Numbered from the stretch's first letter, positions 7,513-16,749 are shown. The stretch is 24,672 nt of DNA from Bacillota bacterium (GCA_017619905.1 JAFZRK010000153.1:1-24672), one strand, 5' to 3'. Notes: generated from the sequence alone by a model not told the origin. Translations and numbers: made by a program.

Positions 7513-10500
7513 AGACTTCGACAAGGAATCCAGAGACAGGATCAGACAGGACATAGGCTGCAACTTCTTCGTGGAGGCAGGCGCCGGCTCCGGTAAGACT
7601 ACCGTTCTGGTCGACCGTATGGTCGCAATGGTGGAGGGCGGCATAGATATAAGCAAGATCTGCGCCATCACGTTTACCAAAGCAGCTGCCGGAGAGTTTT
7701 ACGCGAGATTTCAGAAAAAACTGGCGGAGGCAGGCACCCAACTCGCTCGGGAAGCCTTAAAAAACATAGACCTATGCTTCATGGGAACTATAGACTCTTT
7801 CTGCGGCATGGTGCTTTCCGAACACCCTGCCAAAGCCGGTATACCGTCTAACGCGGGAGTCTGCACGGACGAGGAGATGACCGCGCTTTTAAGGCGCGAG
7901 TATTCCAGGCTCCTCAGCGGGACCTATGGCAACGAACTTCAGGAAAAGACGAAAAAGATAGGTAAACTGTTCTACAAGCCGGAAGCGGCTTTCGTAAACG
8001 GCCTTAAGATGCTGATGGATGTCAGGGACGCGAATTTGAACTATGCAGCGCCGCCTGCGGATGGAATAGACAGTGCTTTTGCCGAAGACAAGGCCCGCAT
8101 CATTAATATGCTCAACGCGCTGCTGAAACATCCTGAAGCTGTTGCGACGGAAAGGCCCAAGGATGCTGCCGCATCCTGGCAGATCCTTTTGGAAAACAAG
8201 AATCTGCTGATGGGTTCCTGGGACAGAGATCCGGAATCGGTCATAGTTGCCCTTAAGGACCTTAGCGGACTTCGTATCATAAAAGAATACGAAGATAAAA
8301 TGGATCTGCTGGGTCGGGACTGGGATAAATTCTTTATCCCGCATTGCAGCAGAGGCAAACTTGCATGGTTTGAGATAGACCCCAACGCGGATCCGTTCAT
8401 TGTCGCAAAGCTGAAAAACTACTGTTTCTCCGTGCTTTTAGACCTTTTGCATTCGGCGGTGCCGGTAGTCTCGGACACCCTCCGAAAAGAAGGTCATCTC
8501 ACCTTCTACGACTGTCTCCTGTATCTTCGCGACATGCTAAAACAAGACGCGGCAGCGGACGGTAAGCTGATAAAACACATCTATGAGCGCCACAGCTACT
8601 TCCTTATAGACGAGTTCCAGGACACGAACCCCCTGCAGGCCGAAGTGTTCTTCTACCTGACCGCAAAAAAGCCGGTAGAGGACTGGAAACAGTGCGTTCC
8701 GAAGCCTGGATCACTGTTTATAGTAGGAGACCCGAAACAATCGATATACAGGTTCCGTAATGCGGACGTGGCGGCGTTCCTGAAGGTGAAGGGCCTGTTC
8801 AAGCATCCTGTAGGAGAGGTTCTGCTGCTGTCCCGTAACTACAGATCCACAGACGCTCTGTGCGCTTGGTTCAACAACGTGTTTACGCAGATGCTTCCGG
8901 AAGACACGGCGATCCAGAGCAGGTTCAGCCCCATACCACTGGGCGAAAAGCCTGCATACAAGGCCCTCCTCAACGGAGTGTTCAAGTACGACGTGGGTAA
9001 ATACTCCAGAAAATCGTCGTACGAGGATCCGGGGAAGGTCGCGGACATGATACGCAGACTCGTTGAAGATCCGAACTTTACCATACAAGGTCGCGAAGAA
9101 ACTGCCAAACCAAGGCGTCTTAAATACAGCGATTTCATGATAATAACTCCAGCCAAGACAAGGCTCTCTCTTTACATGAACGCCCTTACCGAACTGGACA
9201 TCCCTTACTACGTGGAAGGCGAAGTGGTATTCGGCAACTGCCCTGCCCTTGTCGCCCTCGCGAAGATAATGGCGGCCGCGGCGGATCCCTACAACAAGCT
9301 GACCCGCTACAGCGCGGAAAAGCAGAGCGGAGCCATCGTAACGGAAGAAAAGATCTTCGATCTTTCGGAACGCGCTAAGCAGATGTCGGCCGCGTCAGTC
9401 GCGGGACTGATAATGGATGAATTCAGGCTTTTCGCGAGACTCGGCACAGATAACGCGGAGTGTCTTTACTTCGCGCTGGAGCTTTTGCGCCAGGCACAGA
9501 CCGACGGGACCGTTTCCGACATACGCGAAGGGGCGGCTTTCCTGAAAAAGCTCGTAAACGGCGAAAGCGATCAGGAACGCAGCATCCAACTGGTCGCTAA
9601 CCAAAACAGGGTGCACATCGCTAACCTGCACAAGGTTAAAGGCCTGGAGGCATCGGTAGTAATACTCGCTGATCCCATCAAAAAGACCGGGGAACCGGCC
9701 CTTAGGGTCGATTACGGCGGCAATGATCCTCAGAGCTACGTCTTCAGCATAAAACTCAGTGAAGAATCATATAACACCATCGACTGCATCGATCATCCGG
9801 ATGAATTCGCTAAAGAAATCGATGTCCTGGATAGTGAGAATACCAGGCTGCTATACGTTGCCGCTACACGCGCGGAGAACCTGCTTATAGTCGCGAACGC
9901 CATGAACAGCAAGGGCGAACCGGATGAAAACAACCCCTGGCTGCCGCTGATCGGTTACATAGATGATGACATTCTGAACATCCTCGGAGAGTATAAACCA
10001 TTCCAGCCGGCAGAGAAAAACCTGCTGGACGCGGAAGGACTGTACGATAAAGCCGAGGCTGAAGGCGTTCTTAACGACCGCGCCTCGCAAAACCCCTCCT
10101 ACGAGATAAAACGTCCCAGCGTCATAACGCTGAAGGGCGTCACTTCATCCGAGGATGACTACGACGACAAGGCGGCCGGCGAGACAAAACAGCGCGGAGT
10201 GAACATTATACCCACCCTGCTCGGAACGATGGTCCATAGGATAATGGAGGCGCTTGTTTCCTCGAGAAATGTCACGGACGCGGACAGCCTTGTTCGCGAA
10301 ACGCTCAATGAATACCAGGCCGACCCGGCAGTCTACGAAAACCTGCTGACGGGCGTTGTCAGCAAGATCCGCTCCGGAGGTTACCCGCAGGACAATGGCA
10401 CGCCTCAGGACATTCTTTCCGAACTGCTCTCCGCGGAAGAAGTCTTCTGCGAGCTGCCCTTCTGCTATAATGAAGACAGTGGGCAGAACGTAGAGACGGA

Positions 10501-10714
10501 AGACAGCGCAGATATAAAGACTACGGTCTGGCACGGCATCATGGACGTTGTCTATAAAAAGGATGGGGTTTGGCACATCATCGACTACAAGACCAACGCC
10601 GATCCATCCGATCTGGACGAGCACTACCGCGAACAGCTTTCCGCCTATGAAAAAGCCTTCGCCGCCATGACCGGGCAGGAAGCGAAGGCGAGGGTGTATC
10701 ATATACAGTATTGA
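7505..10714 (+). CDS. addA: ATP-dependent helicase/nuclease subunit A
   Basis: A 1069-residue UvrD-family (SF1A) helicase-nuclease. Helicase motifs appear in order: Walker A GAGSGKTT (K31), motif II DEFQDT (D369), motif III VGDPKQSIYRFR, motif IV SRNYRST, motif V HKVKGLE and motif VI YVAATRAE. The C-terminal RecB-like nuclease has H911 (GTMVHR), D1014 (GIMDVV) and D1027-Y-K1029 (IDYKTN). Both the motor and nuclease are therefore intact. The ATG at 7505 is used because it lies inside the addB stop region (ATGAATAA overlap), giving translational coupling. The longer in-frame start at 7388 falls well inside addB and precedes no homology. The protein is somewhat shorter than the ~1200 residues common in Bacilli. 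It works with AddB in double-strand-break repair in the cytoplasm. Confidence 0.95.
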   Translation: MNKDFDKESRDRIRQDIGCNFFVEAGAGSGKTTVLVDRMVAMVEGGIDISKICAITFTKAAAGEFYARFQKKLAEAGTQLAREALKNIDLCFMGTIDSFCGMVLSEHPAKAGIPSNAGVCTDEEMTALLRREYSRLLSGTYGNELQEKTKKIGKLFYKPEAAFVNGLKMLMDVRDANLNYAAPPADGIDSAFAEDKARIINMLNALLKHPEAVATERPKDAAASWQILLENKNLLMGSWDRDPESVIVALKDLSGLRIIKEYEDKMDLLGRDWDKFFIPHCSRGKLAWFEIDPNADPFIVAKLKNYCFSVLLDLLHSAVPVVSDTLRKEGHLTFYDCLLYLRDMLKQDAAADGKLIKHIYERHSYFLIDEFQDTNPLQAEVFFYLTAKKPVEDWKQCVPKPGSLFIVGDPKQSIYRFRNADVAAFLKVKGLFKHPVGEVLLLSRNYRSTDALCAWFNNVFTQMLPEDTAIQSRFSPIPLGEKPAYKALLNGVFKYDVGKYSRKSSYEDPGKVADMIRRLVEDPNFTIQGREETAKPRRLKYSDFMIITPAKTRLSLYMNALTELDIPYYVEGEVVFGNCPALVALAKIMAAAADPYNKLTRYSAEKQSGAIVTEEKIFDLSERAKQMSAASVAGLIMDEFRLFARLGTDNAECLYFALELLRQAQTDGTVSDIREGAAFLKKLVNGESDQERSIQLVANQNRVHIANLHKVKGLEASVVILADPIKKTGEPALRVDYGGNDPQSYVFSIKLSEESYNTIDCIDHPDEFAKEIDVLDSENTRLLYVAATRAENLLIVANAMNSKGEPDENNPWLPLIGYIDDDILNILGEYKPFQPAEKNLLDAEGLYDKAEAEGVLNDRASQNPSYEIKRPSVITLKGVTSSEDDYDDKAAGETKQRGVNIIPTLLGTMVHRIMEALVSSRNVTDADSLVRETLNEYQADPAVYENLLTGVVSKIRSGGYPQDNGTPQDILSELLSAEEVFCELPFCYNEDSGQNVETEDSADIKTTVWHGIMDVVYKKDGVWHIIDYKTNADPSDLDEHYREQLSAYEKAFAAMTGQEAKARVYHIQY

Positions 10715-10748
10715 TGATATATAATACCAAAACTATTATGATTACTTA

Positions 10749-10772
10749 GGAAAAACCAGAAACTGTTTTTCT
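10749..10772. terminator. Weak bidirectional terminator after addA
   Basis: AAAAAC (10751-10756) pairs with GTTTTT (10765-10770), extended by AG/CT with a bulged G. The stem has T runs on either strand. It lies between the convergent stops of addA and the coiled-coil gene. The stem is A+T rich, so strength is doubtful. Confidence 0.4.
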
Positions 10773-10774
10773 AT

Positions 10775-12706
10775 TTATCTCCCCAAATCCAAATGCCCTG
10801 GCATATATCCTATTATACTCTTTTTAATAACGCTGTCGTAGCAGAAGTAGATGCGGATCATGTCGCGGTCTAGGCCTTTGCCCTTCTTTATGTGAAGGTC
10901 CAGCAGCACGCGGCCGACGGACGGGTCGTACTCGGAGATGTCGATGCTGAACTCGGCGCGCTGGTTCTCCATGGTGCCCTTCTTGGCGGAGGGCTCCGCA
11001 GCCAGATTCTCGCTCAAAACGTCGTAGGCCTTCGCGGCCTCGGCGGTAGCGTTGCGGTCTCCCCGGTTCTCGTCCGCGGACACGGTGTAGCCGTACAGGT
11101 AGTGGATCATGCGGCACAGCGCCATGTAATCCACGTTCTTGTCATATTCCAGGAAGGCCTTTTCGGCGCGTTTGTGGATGATTATGCGGTCGCCGTAGTT
11201 GTCCCGTATCCAGTTAAGGATGTCCTCCCTGGGAGTGTTGCCGGGCAGCGGCAGTTCAGCGAACGGGCGGAATTCCCTGCGCAGCTCCATATTCTTGTTT
11301 TTCAGAGCTTTTATGGTGTCGTCCTTCTGCTTTTGTTTGTCCTTCTGCGAGCCCATCTCCTTTATCAGCGAGTTGAGCTGCATCTGCATCTGTTCTGTTT
11401 TGTTATCGTGATGGGCGCGGCGTAGATCCTTGTCCAGCTTAGCGGCCCTGGCCTTCAGCGACTCGTTTTCCTCGAAGTACTGGGCGGCTGTACGTTCCGC
11501 TATCTCCAGTTCCTCGCGCAGTTCCGTGATTATCCCGGAGAGCTCTTCTCTACCCTTGGGATCGCTTACTGCGGGAAGTGAATCGAGCAGACGCTTTTCT
11601 CTAAGTTCCGAATAGAAGCATATGCCCTTGTAGTCGTATTTCTTGCCGCGGAAGCGGTTCTGCAGAGATTCGCAGAGCTTCTGGACGGGCTGTTTGTCCG
11701 GTAATATTACTAGGTCCGGCTTGTCCGTTTCTCCGGAACTGCCGGGCTCCGGAGACTCGGTCTCCACTTTCCCGTCCGCGCTGCCGGTCTCCGTTTCTTC
11801 CGCGGGAGCCTCCTCGTTCAGGATCCGTACGTTTTGAATTCCCGCTATGTTATCCGGGTCGTATATTACTATGCACTCTTCCCCGGCCTTGAACGCCTCC
11901 GCAAGGTCCTGCCTGCCCAGATTGCTTACCAGCAGCTTGTACGGGCTATCGGTGACGCAGAACAGATAGCAGTGCGCTTTGGCGATCTTCTGGACCGTTT
12001 CGGTAAGTTCCCCGCCCATGCGGTCCATGGCTGTCTCGTAGAACAGCGCCACAGGAAGCCGCCGCGCCGGGTTGCAGATCAGCTGTTCTTTAAGGATGCG
12101 GCACTGCTCGCCGCTCTTGCCGTTAAGCTTTATAAACGTATCGCTCAGCGCCTGGCCTGCGCCGTATTCCGTTACGCGTATGTCGGGGTCGTACATCAGA
12201 ACGTTGCACACGAAGTCCAGACGGAACACCGCCGCGTACTCGTCCCGGGGCTCCTCGCGGCAGACGGTGCGGATGCCCAGAAGCACGCTGTCCTCGAACC
12301 TCTTGAGCCCTATGTCCGTGGTAAACGACTGGTTCGCCACAACGCTGCTTGGCTCGGACAGACGGAAGGCCCACTCGGCGCTTTCAGGCCTGTATATGGA
12401 GGTAACGTCGTAGCTCTCGTTCTTTGTAAGCTCCGCGGCTTCCTCTAGATTAAAATCCGCGAAGCCCTCCGGACGCGGGTAAGCGTCCAGGAACGACGCG
12501 TCGTTGCCCTTCTTTTCTATGCGTTTTCTGAGCCAGTCCACGACAATAAGGACGGCCTTGCGGAAAAGCCCGTCTGCGCTCGACCCGCCGCCGGGACCGC
12601 CCGAGTTCGAACTGCCCTGCGGGTGCAGCTGGTACACCGCCTGATACGTAGGATACTCCCTGATCGGCGCCAGCCCTATTATCCTGTGCTCTTTGTTCTC
12701 TGCCAT
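10775..12706 (-). CDS. Large coiled-coil protein of unknown function
   Basis: A 643-residue soluble protein; I do not recognise the family. The layout is: a short N-terminal segment, then a Ser/Gly-rich linker (~31-45), a globular domain (~46-290), an acidic Glu/Thr/Ser/Pro-rich linker (~298-332), a segment ~333-380, a long charged helical region likely to be a coiled coil (~385-480), and a compact C-terminal domain (~485-643). The C-terminal domain ends in a beta-rich stretch (RIYFCYDS, then IIGYMPGHL) that vaguely recalls RelE-like folds. There is no signal peptide, membrane span, Walker motif or obvious catalytic motif. The RBS is CGGAG before the ATG. It follows the metallopeptidase-like gene by 33 bp and is probably its operon partner. 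Its G+C content is higher than that of those genes. Linker-plus-coiled-coil architecture suggests a scaffold or sensor, but that is guesswork. Confidence 0.8.
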   Translation of the reverse strand: MAENKEHRIIGLAPIREYPTYQAVYQLHPQGSSNSGGPGGGSSADGLFRKAVLIVVDWLRKRIEKKGNDASFLDAYPRPEGFADFNLEEAAELTKNESYDVTSIYRPESAEWAFRLSEPSSVVANQSFTTDIGLKRFEDSVLLGIRTVCREEPRDEYAAVFRLDFVCNVLMYDPDIRVTEYGAGQALSDTFIKLNGKSGEQCRILKEQLICNPARRLPVALFYETAMDRMGGELTETVQKIAKAHCYLFCVTDSPYKLLVSNLGRQDLAEAFKAGEECIVIYDPDNIAGIQNVRILNEEAPAEETETGSADGKVETESPEPGSSGETDKPDLVILPDKQPVQKLCESLQNRFRGKKYDYKGICFYSELREKRLLDSLPAVSDPKGREELSGIITELREELEIAERTAAQYFEENESLKARAAKLDKDLRRAHHDNKTEQMQMQLNSLIKEMGSQKDKQKQKDDTIKALKNKNMELRREFRPFAELPLPGNTPREDILNWIRDNYGDRIIIHKRAEKAFLEYDKNVDYMALCRMIHYLYGYTVSADENRGDRNATAEAAKAYDVLSENLAAEPSAKKGTMENQRAEFSIDISEYDPSVGRVLLDLHIKKGKGLDRDMIRIYFCYDSVIKKSIIGYMPGHLDLGR

Positions 12707-12739
12707 AAATGCTCCGATACTATCCCACTATCCCGGCCG

Positions 12740-13726
12740 TTACAGTTTTCCTGTTTTATGTTCCACCTTCAATGTATAGTACCCTGCCATTATCGCTTCA
12801 GCCGGGAGCTCCCAGTCTTCCAAAGAGCACTCGATCAGCTTTGTAAACAGCGGGAAATCGAACGCAGGCAACTCCTCCCTTATGATGCCCAATGCTCCGG
12901 AATACGGCCAGTCGAGCAGATCGTTGTCGATCCACTCGTATTCCAATTCGCGGCGCAGTCCTTTTGATAAGTCATGAGGAATGCTGCCGTCTGATTCGCA
13001 CTGAAATACAAACTTGCTTTCAAATGCCGCAGCCAGGCTTTCCTTTACCATTTTGCTTTCGGTTCCGTTCAGGCTGTCATTCCAGCGATCGGCCTTCCCG
13101 TTCTGAACAAACGCGCCGTAGTGATACGCGTGGAAGATCTCATGCGCGAACGTCGTCCAGAACACAGTATCGAAACTGCTCGCTTTGGTCCTTTTCGAGA
13201 TCGCTATCGCCTTAGGATAAAGAATGATATTTCCAAGTTTGTCCGTACCCTTTGAAGGAATAAACTTGCCCAAGACAAGGGACTGTTTATTCTCTATCTG
13301 TCCCAGTAACTTCCGTACCTTTTCATTTTCAGGATGGATATCGTTTATATAACGCCTGATCTCGAAGCCAACCTCAAGTTCTTTGATACCATTGATCTTG
13401 TCCAGCATTTCCTTCAGAACGACCAGTCTTTTGTCCGGTATATCCTTAATAATGTCGTTCAGCATTTTCCTGATGTCTTTCAGGGACACTCCGGAACTTT
13501 CATAGAGTATATCCTCCGACAGTTTTATATTCAGTTTTTCAGGAAACAAGCCATTATTTATGAAGACCGGTTCTTCAAACCGCAGTGTCATGCGCAGGAT
13601 GTCTTCCGCGCAACCGTAAAGGTCCCTCAAAAGCTCTCTGACATGGTATTTGTCATATTCTCCTGTACTTGTATCGATCCACTGCCCTACCGGAAAACCT
13701 ATATTAGACACTGTGTAGTTGTTCAT
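12740..13726 (-). CDS. Metallopeptidase-like protein with intact HExxH
   Basis: A 328-residue soluble protein. Residues 192-204 carry a zincin signature, AHEIFHAYHYG (H195, E196, H199), within a helix, and ~30 residues on a KESLAAAFE helix offers E229 as a third zinc ligand in gluzincin style. The ~150 residues before the motif are helical and may be regulatory. A conserved block, DLLDWPYSGALGI, lies near 270-280. It is a paralogue of the next protein upstream (13728-14534): RWN-S, VKESLA-AFE, DWP-SGALGI and AGYY are shared. GGAGG lies just inside the end of the upstream gene, one base separates stop from ATG, and translation is surely coupled. No signal peptide, so a cytoplasmic substrate is expected. 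Protease activity is inferred from motifs; the family is not recognised. Confidence 0.78.
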   Translation of the reverse strand: MNNYTVSNIGFPVGQWIDTSTGEYDKYHVRELLRDLYGCAEDILRMTLRFEEPVFINNGLFPEKLNIKLSEDILYESSGVSLKDIRKMLNDIIKDIPDKRLVVLKEMLDKINGIKELEVGFEIRRYINDIHPENEKVRKLLGQIENKQSLVLGKFIPSKGTDKLGNIILYPKAIAISKRTKASSFDTVFWTTFAHEIFHAYHYGAFVQNGKADRWNDSLNGTESKMVKESLAAAFESKFVFQCESDGSIPHDLSKGLRRELEYEWIDNDLLDWPYSGALGIIREELPAFDFPLFTKLIECSLEDWELPAEAIMAGYYTLKVEHKTGKL

Positions 13727-13727
13727 T

Positions 13728-14534
13728 TTATGCCTCCAGATCCAACCCTAACACGCTGCATATTTCATCATCCGCCAGGTAATACCCGGCTCTTATTATA
13801 TCCGCTGCAGACTTCCAGTCATATAGAAACAGATGAAGCAATCTGTCCATGATGTCCGGCGGAGTCGCGACTTTCGTGAGTCCCGCGCCGCCAATTCCAA
13901 GCGCGCCGGAAGTCGGCCAGTCTTCGATGTCGCAGCTACGCCAGGTGTTCTCAAGGAAGTCCATATATTTATGTGCTTCAGCAAGGTTCAGCCATTCTCC
14001 ACCCTGATTGATCAGGAAGATATACTCAAAGGCGTCGGCAAGACTCTCTTTTACTATATCACGGTTCTTTTGGGTTGAGCCGCTGTTCCATCTCATGCTC
14101 ACACCGCAAGATTTAAACACGCTGTAATGACATGCCTGGAATGCTTCGCGCGCAAGTGTCGCAAGGAGTACGGTGTCCGGATCCAGACCGTTTGCAGTAC
14201 AGAACTCCGCTATGGCGTTGGGATAGAGCCGGATCGTGCCGATCTTCCAGCCTTTCTTTGCTGCTGAAGATATGAATTCTCCAAGCACTACAGAAGAGAC
14301 TTCCTTCAAAGCATCTCTGGAAAAAGGCTCATACGCTTCTTCTCTGTTATACTCGCGTCTTCTGATTGCAAAAGAGTCGCCTACCCCGGGATGCACCTTT
14401 TTGACTGAGCGTTTAATATCATCAGCAAACCTGATGTCAACTCTGCCGGCATCAAGCTCACCGATATTCAGCACATCTATGACGTACTGTACGCACTCCC
14501 GCAGATCGATTTCTTGTCCTGAATAACTCGTCAT
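13728..14534 (-). CDS. Degenerate paralogue of the HExxH protein
   Basis: A 268-residue protein that shares the C-terminal two-thirds of its operon neighbour: a VVLGEFI/LVLGKFI segment, IRLYPNAIA against IILYPKAIA, then RWNSGS, VKESLADAFE (E163), DWPTSGALGI and IRAGYYL. The catalytic helix has changed. HEIFHAYHY in the neighbour is REAFQACHY here (R129, Q133), so both zinc-binding histidines are lost while the glutamates remain. It is also about 60 residues shorter at the N-terminus. This points to a pseudoenzyme, perhaps a partner, inhibitor or substrate of the intact copy. Its RBS (GGGA) is weak. A poor promoter (TTCCAT-N18-TATAGT) lies in the 108-bp gap upstream. Paralogy is visible; function is unknown. 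Confidence 0.77.
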   Translation of the reverse strand: MTSYSGQEIDLRECVQYVIDVLNIGELDAGRVDIRFADDIKRSVKKVHPGVGDSFAIRRREYNREEAYEPFSRDALKEVSSVVLGEFISSAAKKGWKIGTIRLYPNAIAEFCTANGLDPDTVLLATLAREAFQACHYSVFKSCGVSMRWNSGSTQKNRDIVKESLADAFEYIFLINQGGEWLNLAEAHKYMDFLENTWRSCDIEDWPTSGALGIGGAGLTKVATPPDIMDRLLHLFLYDWKSAADIIRAGYYLADDEICSVLGLDLEA

Positions 14535-14642
14535 TGAATTTTTTCCCGATCCTATTCGTTTGCTTCTTTGTTGGACTAACTATACGCATCAAACCTGTTT
14601 ATATGGAATACTATTTTTTTTGAATTCCTTTCTTTAGCATTT

Positions 14643-15644
14643 TTATTCAGCAATATAATGAAGGCCTATCTTTTTAGCATATTCTATCGCTTTACTCCCT
14701 TTCGGAGCTATAATTGTCAAACTATCCTCGTTTTCCCAGCGGTAAAAAGGCGGGTCCCAATAGTTCGTCCCTTTGCCTATTTTTTTTACGCTTGCGGGGA
14801 TGAATACTTTTTCAAGATTTGTACAATTGCAGAACGCTTCGTTTTCAATCTTTTCTACACTATCTGGAATACGAATGATCTTAATATTCTCAATATCGCT
14901 AAACGCACAGATTCCGATACTCTTTATACCGGATGGAATCGCGTATTCTTTAGGCTCACTGGTATTAAGAAAACAAATCAATTCCTTTGTTTCATTACAT
15001 ACTAAAGAATCATCTATAATCGAGAAATGCGGATTGTCCGGATCAAGAACTACTTTCGGGCGAGACTTACCAAGCATGTGATATGGGGAAAGAAAAGCTT
15101 TTCCGATCGTTTCTACTGATTTCGGAATATTGATTTTTACTAATTCAGTGCATCCGAAGGCCTCTTCCCCGATGCCGATTATCCCCTCAGGAAGGACCGC
15201 TTCGCTTATTTGCGTTTCATAAAAGGCCTTATTCAAGATAAATAAAACCCCGTTCGGAATAATAAGTCTATCATATTTTGCATCTCTATCCTTTAGCTTG
15301 GTAATAATCTTGCCATCATTGCTGGTCTTAAAGAGGTTGAATTGATCGTTTCCAGAGTTTAATTCTTTTTTCGAATCGTAGTATTCCGTTACATTGAACA
15401 AGACTTCACAGTCGCAGAAACCGCCCATGGATTCCAGCGATTCGACGATCTCATCCACCCGGTCGTCTCCTAAATTCTCGCGGATCCATTGTATTGAATG
15501 CTTTAGCGTGTTGTCGCAAGGTTCCTTATCTAAAGCTTCTTCAAGGTGGGCAAACAACTGTAGTGCTTCTTCATTGCTCAGAGCTATTGTTATTTCGAAA
15601 TCATCTTCATCCTCAGTAGTCTTTATTATATTATTTGTGGCCAT
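14643..15644 (-). CDS. DUF2695 domain fused to BspA-type leucine-rich repeats
   Basis: A 333-residue protein in two parts. Residues ~25-88 match DUF2695: an acidic helix, CDNTLKHS, a central helix, then GGFCDCEVLFNV with C77 and C79. Residues ~125-330 are LRR_5 (BspA-like) repeats: LPEGIIGIGEEAFGCTEL, IPKSVETIGKAF, IPSGIKSIGICAFSD, IPDSVEKIENEAFCNC, IPASVKKIGKG and a capping APKGSKAIEYAKK. Members of the LRR_5 family are usually secreted adhesins, but there is no signal peptide here, so this one is cytoplasmic and likely binds protein. It starts 15 bp after the WYL stop with a GGGA RBS, so the two are co-transcribed. The DNA is visibly A+T richer than the WYL gene, which suggests separate origins. 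Confidence 0.82.
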   Translation of the reverse strand: MATNNIIKTTEDEDDFEITIALSNEEALQLFAHLEEALDKEPCDNTLKHSIQWIRENLGDDRVDEIVESLESMGGFCDCEVLFNVTEYYDSKKELNSGNDQFNLFKTSNDGKIITKLKDRDAKYDRLIIPNGVLFILNKAFYETQISEAVLPEGIIGIGEEAFGCTELVKINIPKSVETIGKAFLSPYHMLGKSRPKVVLDPDNPHFSIIDDSLVCNETKELICFLNTSEPKEYAIPSGIKSIGICAFSDIENIKIIRIPDSVEKIENEAFCNCTNLEKVFIPASVKKIGKGTNYWDPPFYRWENEDSLTIIAPKGSKAIEYAKKIGLHYIAE

Positions 15645-15659
15645 TGCTTTCCCTTTCTT

Positions 15660-16646
15660 TTATTTATACTTCTCCGTCGCTTCTTTCAGCGTTTCTTTTA
15701 TCTTGTTACGCAGAAATCCCGGGGACACTACTTCCACGGAGTGGATGTACTGCATTGCCCAGTGCTCCATGGCGTTGGGCGAGGCGATTATGCTTACGCG
15801 CACCTTGCCGGGATCCGTCGCCGACTTGTTTATGCGTATGTCCTTGCCGAACCACTCTATAAGCTGGTCCACCGCGTCCTCAGATGCCAGAAGGTCTATG
15901 CGGGTCGGCTCGTCCGTAAACAGATACGGCAGCCCTGTCGAAAGCTTCTTGTAGTCTATGCCGTTCTCGTAACCCGGAACGCTTCTTATAGGCGTGGCCG
16001 GTACGTCCAGGATCTCCATGTTGGTGATGCGGTCCAGCTTGTGGAACGCCATGTTCTTCCAGCGCTCGCTATACGCCATAAGGTAGTAGCGCTGATTGCT
16101 CAGGACCATCTGGTAGGGGCTGACCGTGTGGCGGACGGTCTTATGGAGCTTCTTGTCCGCCCCGTATTTGTTGTAGTCGTAGCTGATCTGCCTGCCGGCC
16201 TGGATGGCCTCGTCGATCAGCTCTATGTTGTAGAACAGCGCCTGATTGTCCGTCTTGTTCCAGTCGTCCACGGAGTAGATGCTCTTGACGCCGGACTTAA
16301 AGTACCTGTTGGACAGCCCGCAGATGCGCTTTATGAGGTCCTTGGAATGTCTGGCGGTTATGTGGCGGCTGGAAAGGACGCCGTCGATAAGAAGATGCAG
16401 CTCCGAGTTCTCAAAGTCGCGGGCCGCAAGGTAGCTGCCGCCGTGCCCGGAGACTATGTCGAAATCCGCCTCCTTTAGAAGCGACAGGTTGCGCCCAATT
16501 GCCTTGCGCTCTATCACCAGGCCGTAGTCCTTTTCCAGATGCCCAGCGATGTCCTCCTGCGTAAGCGGATGGTCCGCGTCGCTGTATTCCTGCAGTATCT
16601 GAAGTATCCGTAAAAGCGCCAGTTTCTTGGATTCCAAACTTTCCAT
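15660..16646 (-). CDS. WYL-domain transcriptional regulator
   Basis: A 328-residue regulator. Residues ~8-75 form a winged helix (ILQILQEYS, LTQEDIAGHL, IERKAIGRNLSLL). Residues ~140-215 form the WYL ligand-binding domain, with ISYDYNKYG, the signature-like NQRYYLMAYSE and FHKLDRITNM. A C-terminal WCX-like extension follows (~245-328). WYL proteins sense small molecules or nucleic acids and control DNA-damage, CRISPR and phage-defence genes. The ATG at 16646 is chosen because AAGGAGGA precedes it; an in-frame upstream ATG at 16706 lies between the operator and the -10 box and would not be transcribed from this promoter. A palindrome at 16719-16736, upstream of its own promoter, suggests autoregulation. 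It heads the LRR gene and lies amid a long minus-strand run. Confidence 0.9.
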   Translation of the reverse strand: MESLESKKLALLRILQILQEYSDADHPLTQEDIAGHLEKDYGLVIERKAIGRNLSLLKEADFDIVSGHGGSYLAARDFENSELHLLIDGVLSSRHITARHSKDLIKRICGLSNRYFKSGVKSIYSVDDWNKTDNQALFYNIELIDEAIQAGRQISYDYNKYGADKKLHKTVRHTVSPYQMVLSNQRYYLMAYSERWKNMAFHKLDRITNMEILDVPATPIRSVPGYENGIDYKKLSTGLPYLFTDEPTRIDLLASEDAVDQLIEWFGKDIRINKSATDPGKVRVSIIASPNAMEHWAMQYIHSVEVVSPGFLRNKIKETLKEATEKYK

Positions 16647-16679
16647 GCGGGGTCCTCCTTCCGGAACAGGTCCGTCTTC

Positions 16680-16736
16680 ATTATACCACAGGCCGATAGG
16701 CAACATGAACAGCGAATGTGTACCGTTTTCGGTGCA
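16680..16736 (-). promoter_or_regulatory. WYL gene promoter and palindromic operator
   Basis: A perfect -10 box TATAAT lies at 16685-16680, with no convincing -35 box. The palindrome TGTACC-GTTTTC-GGTGCA (16719-16736, 11 of 12 arm positions) lies about 45-63 bases before the predicted start of transcription. This position, together with the poor -35, would suit an activator. The motif matches the perfect site at 1479. Confidence 0.55.
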
Positions 16737-16749
16737 TTTCCCGGTGCGT

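Noticed and set aside
6373..7680. 435-codon open frame antisense to addB
   Set aside because: It lies opposite conserved AddB nuclease motifs, crosses into addA, has no homology signature and reflects G+C-rich codon bias.
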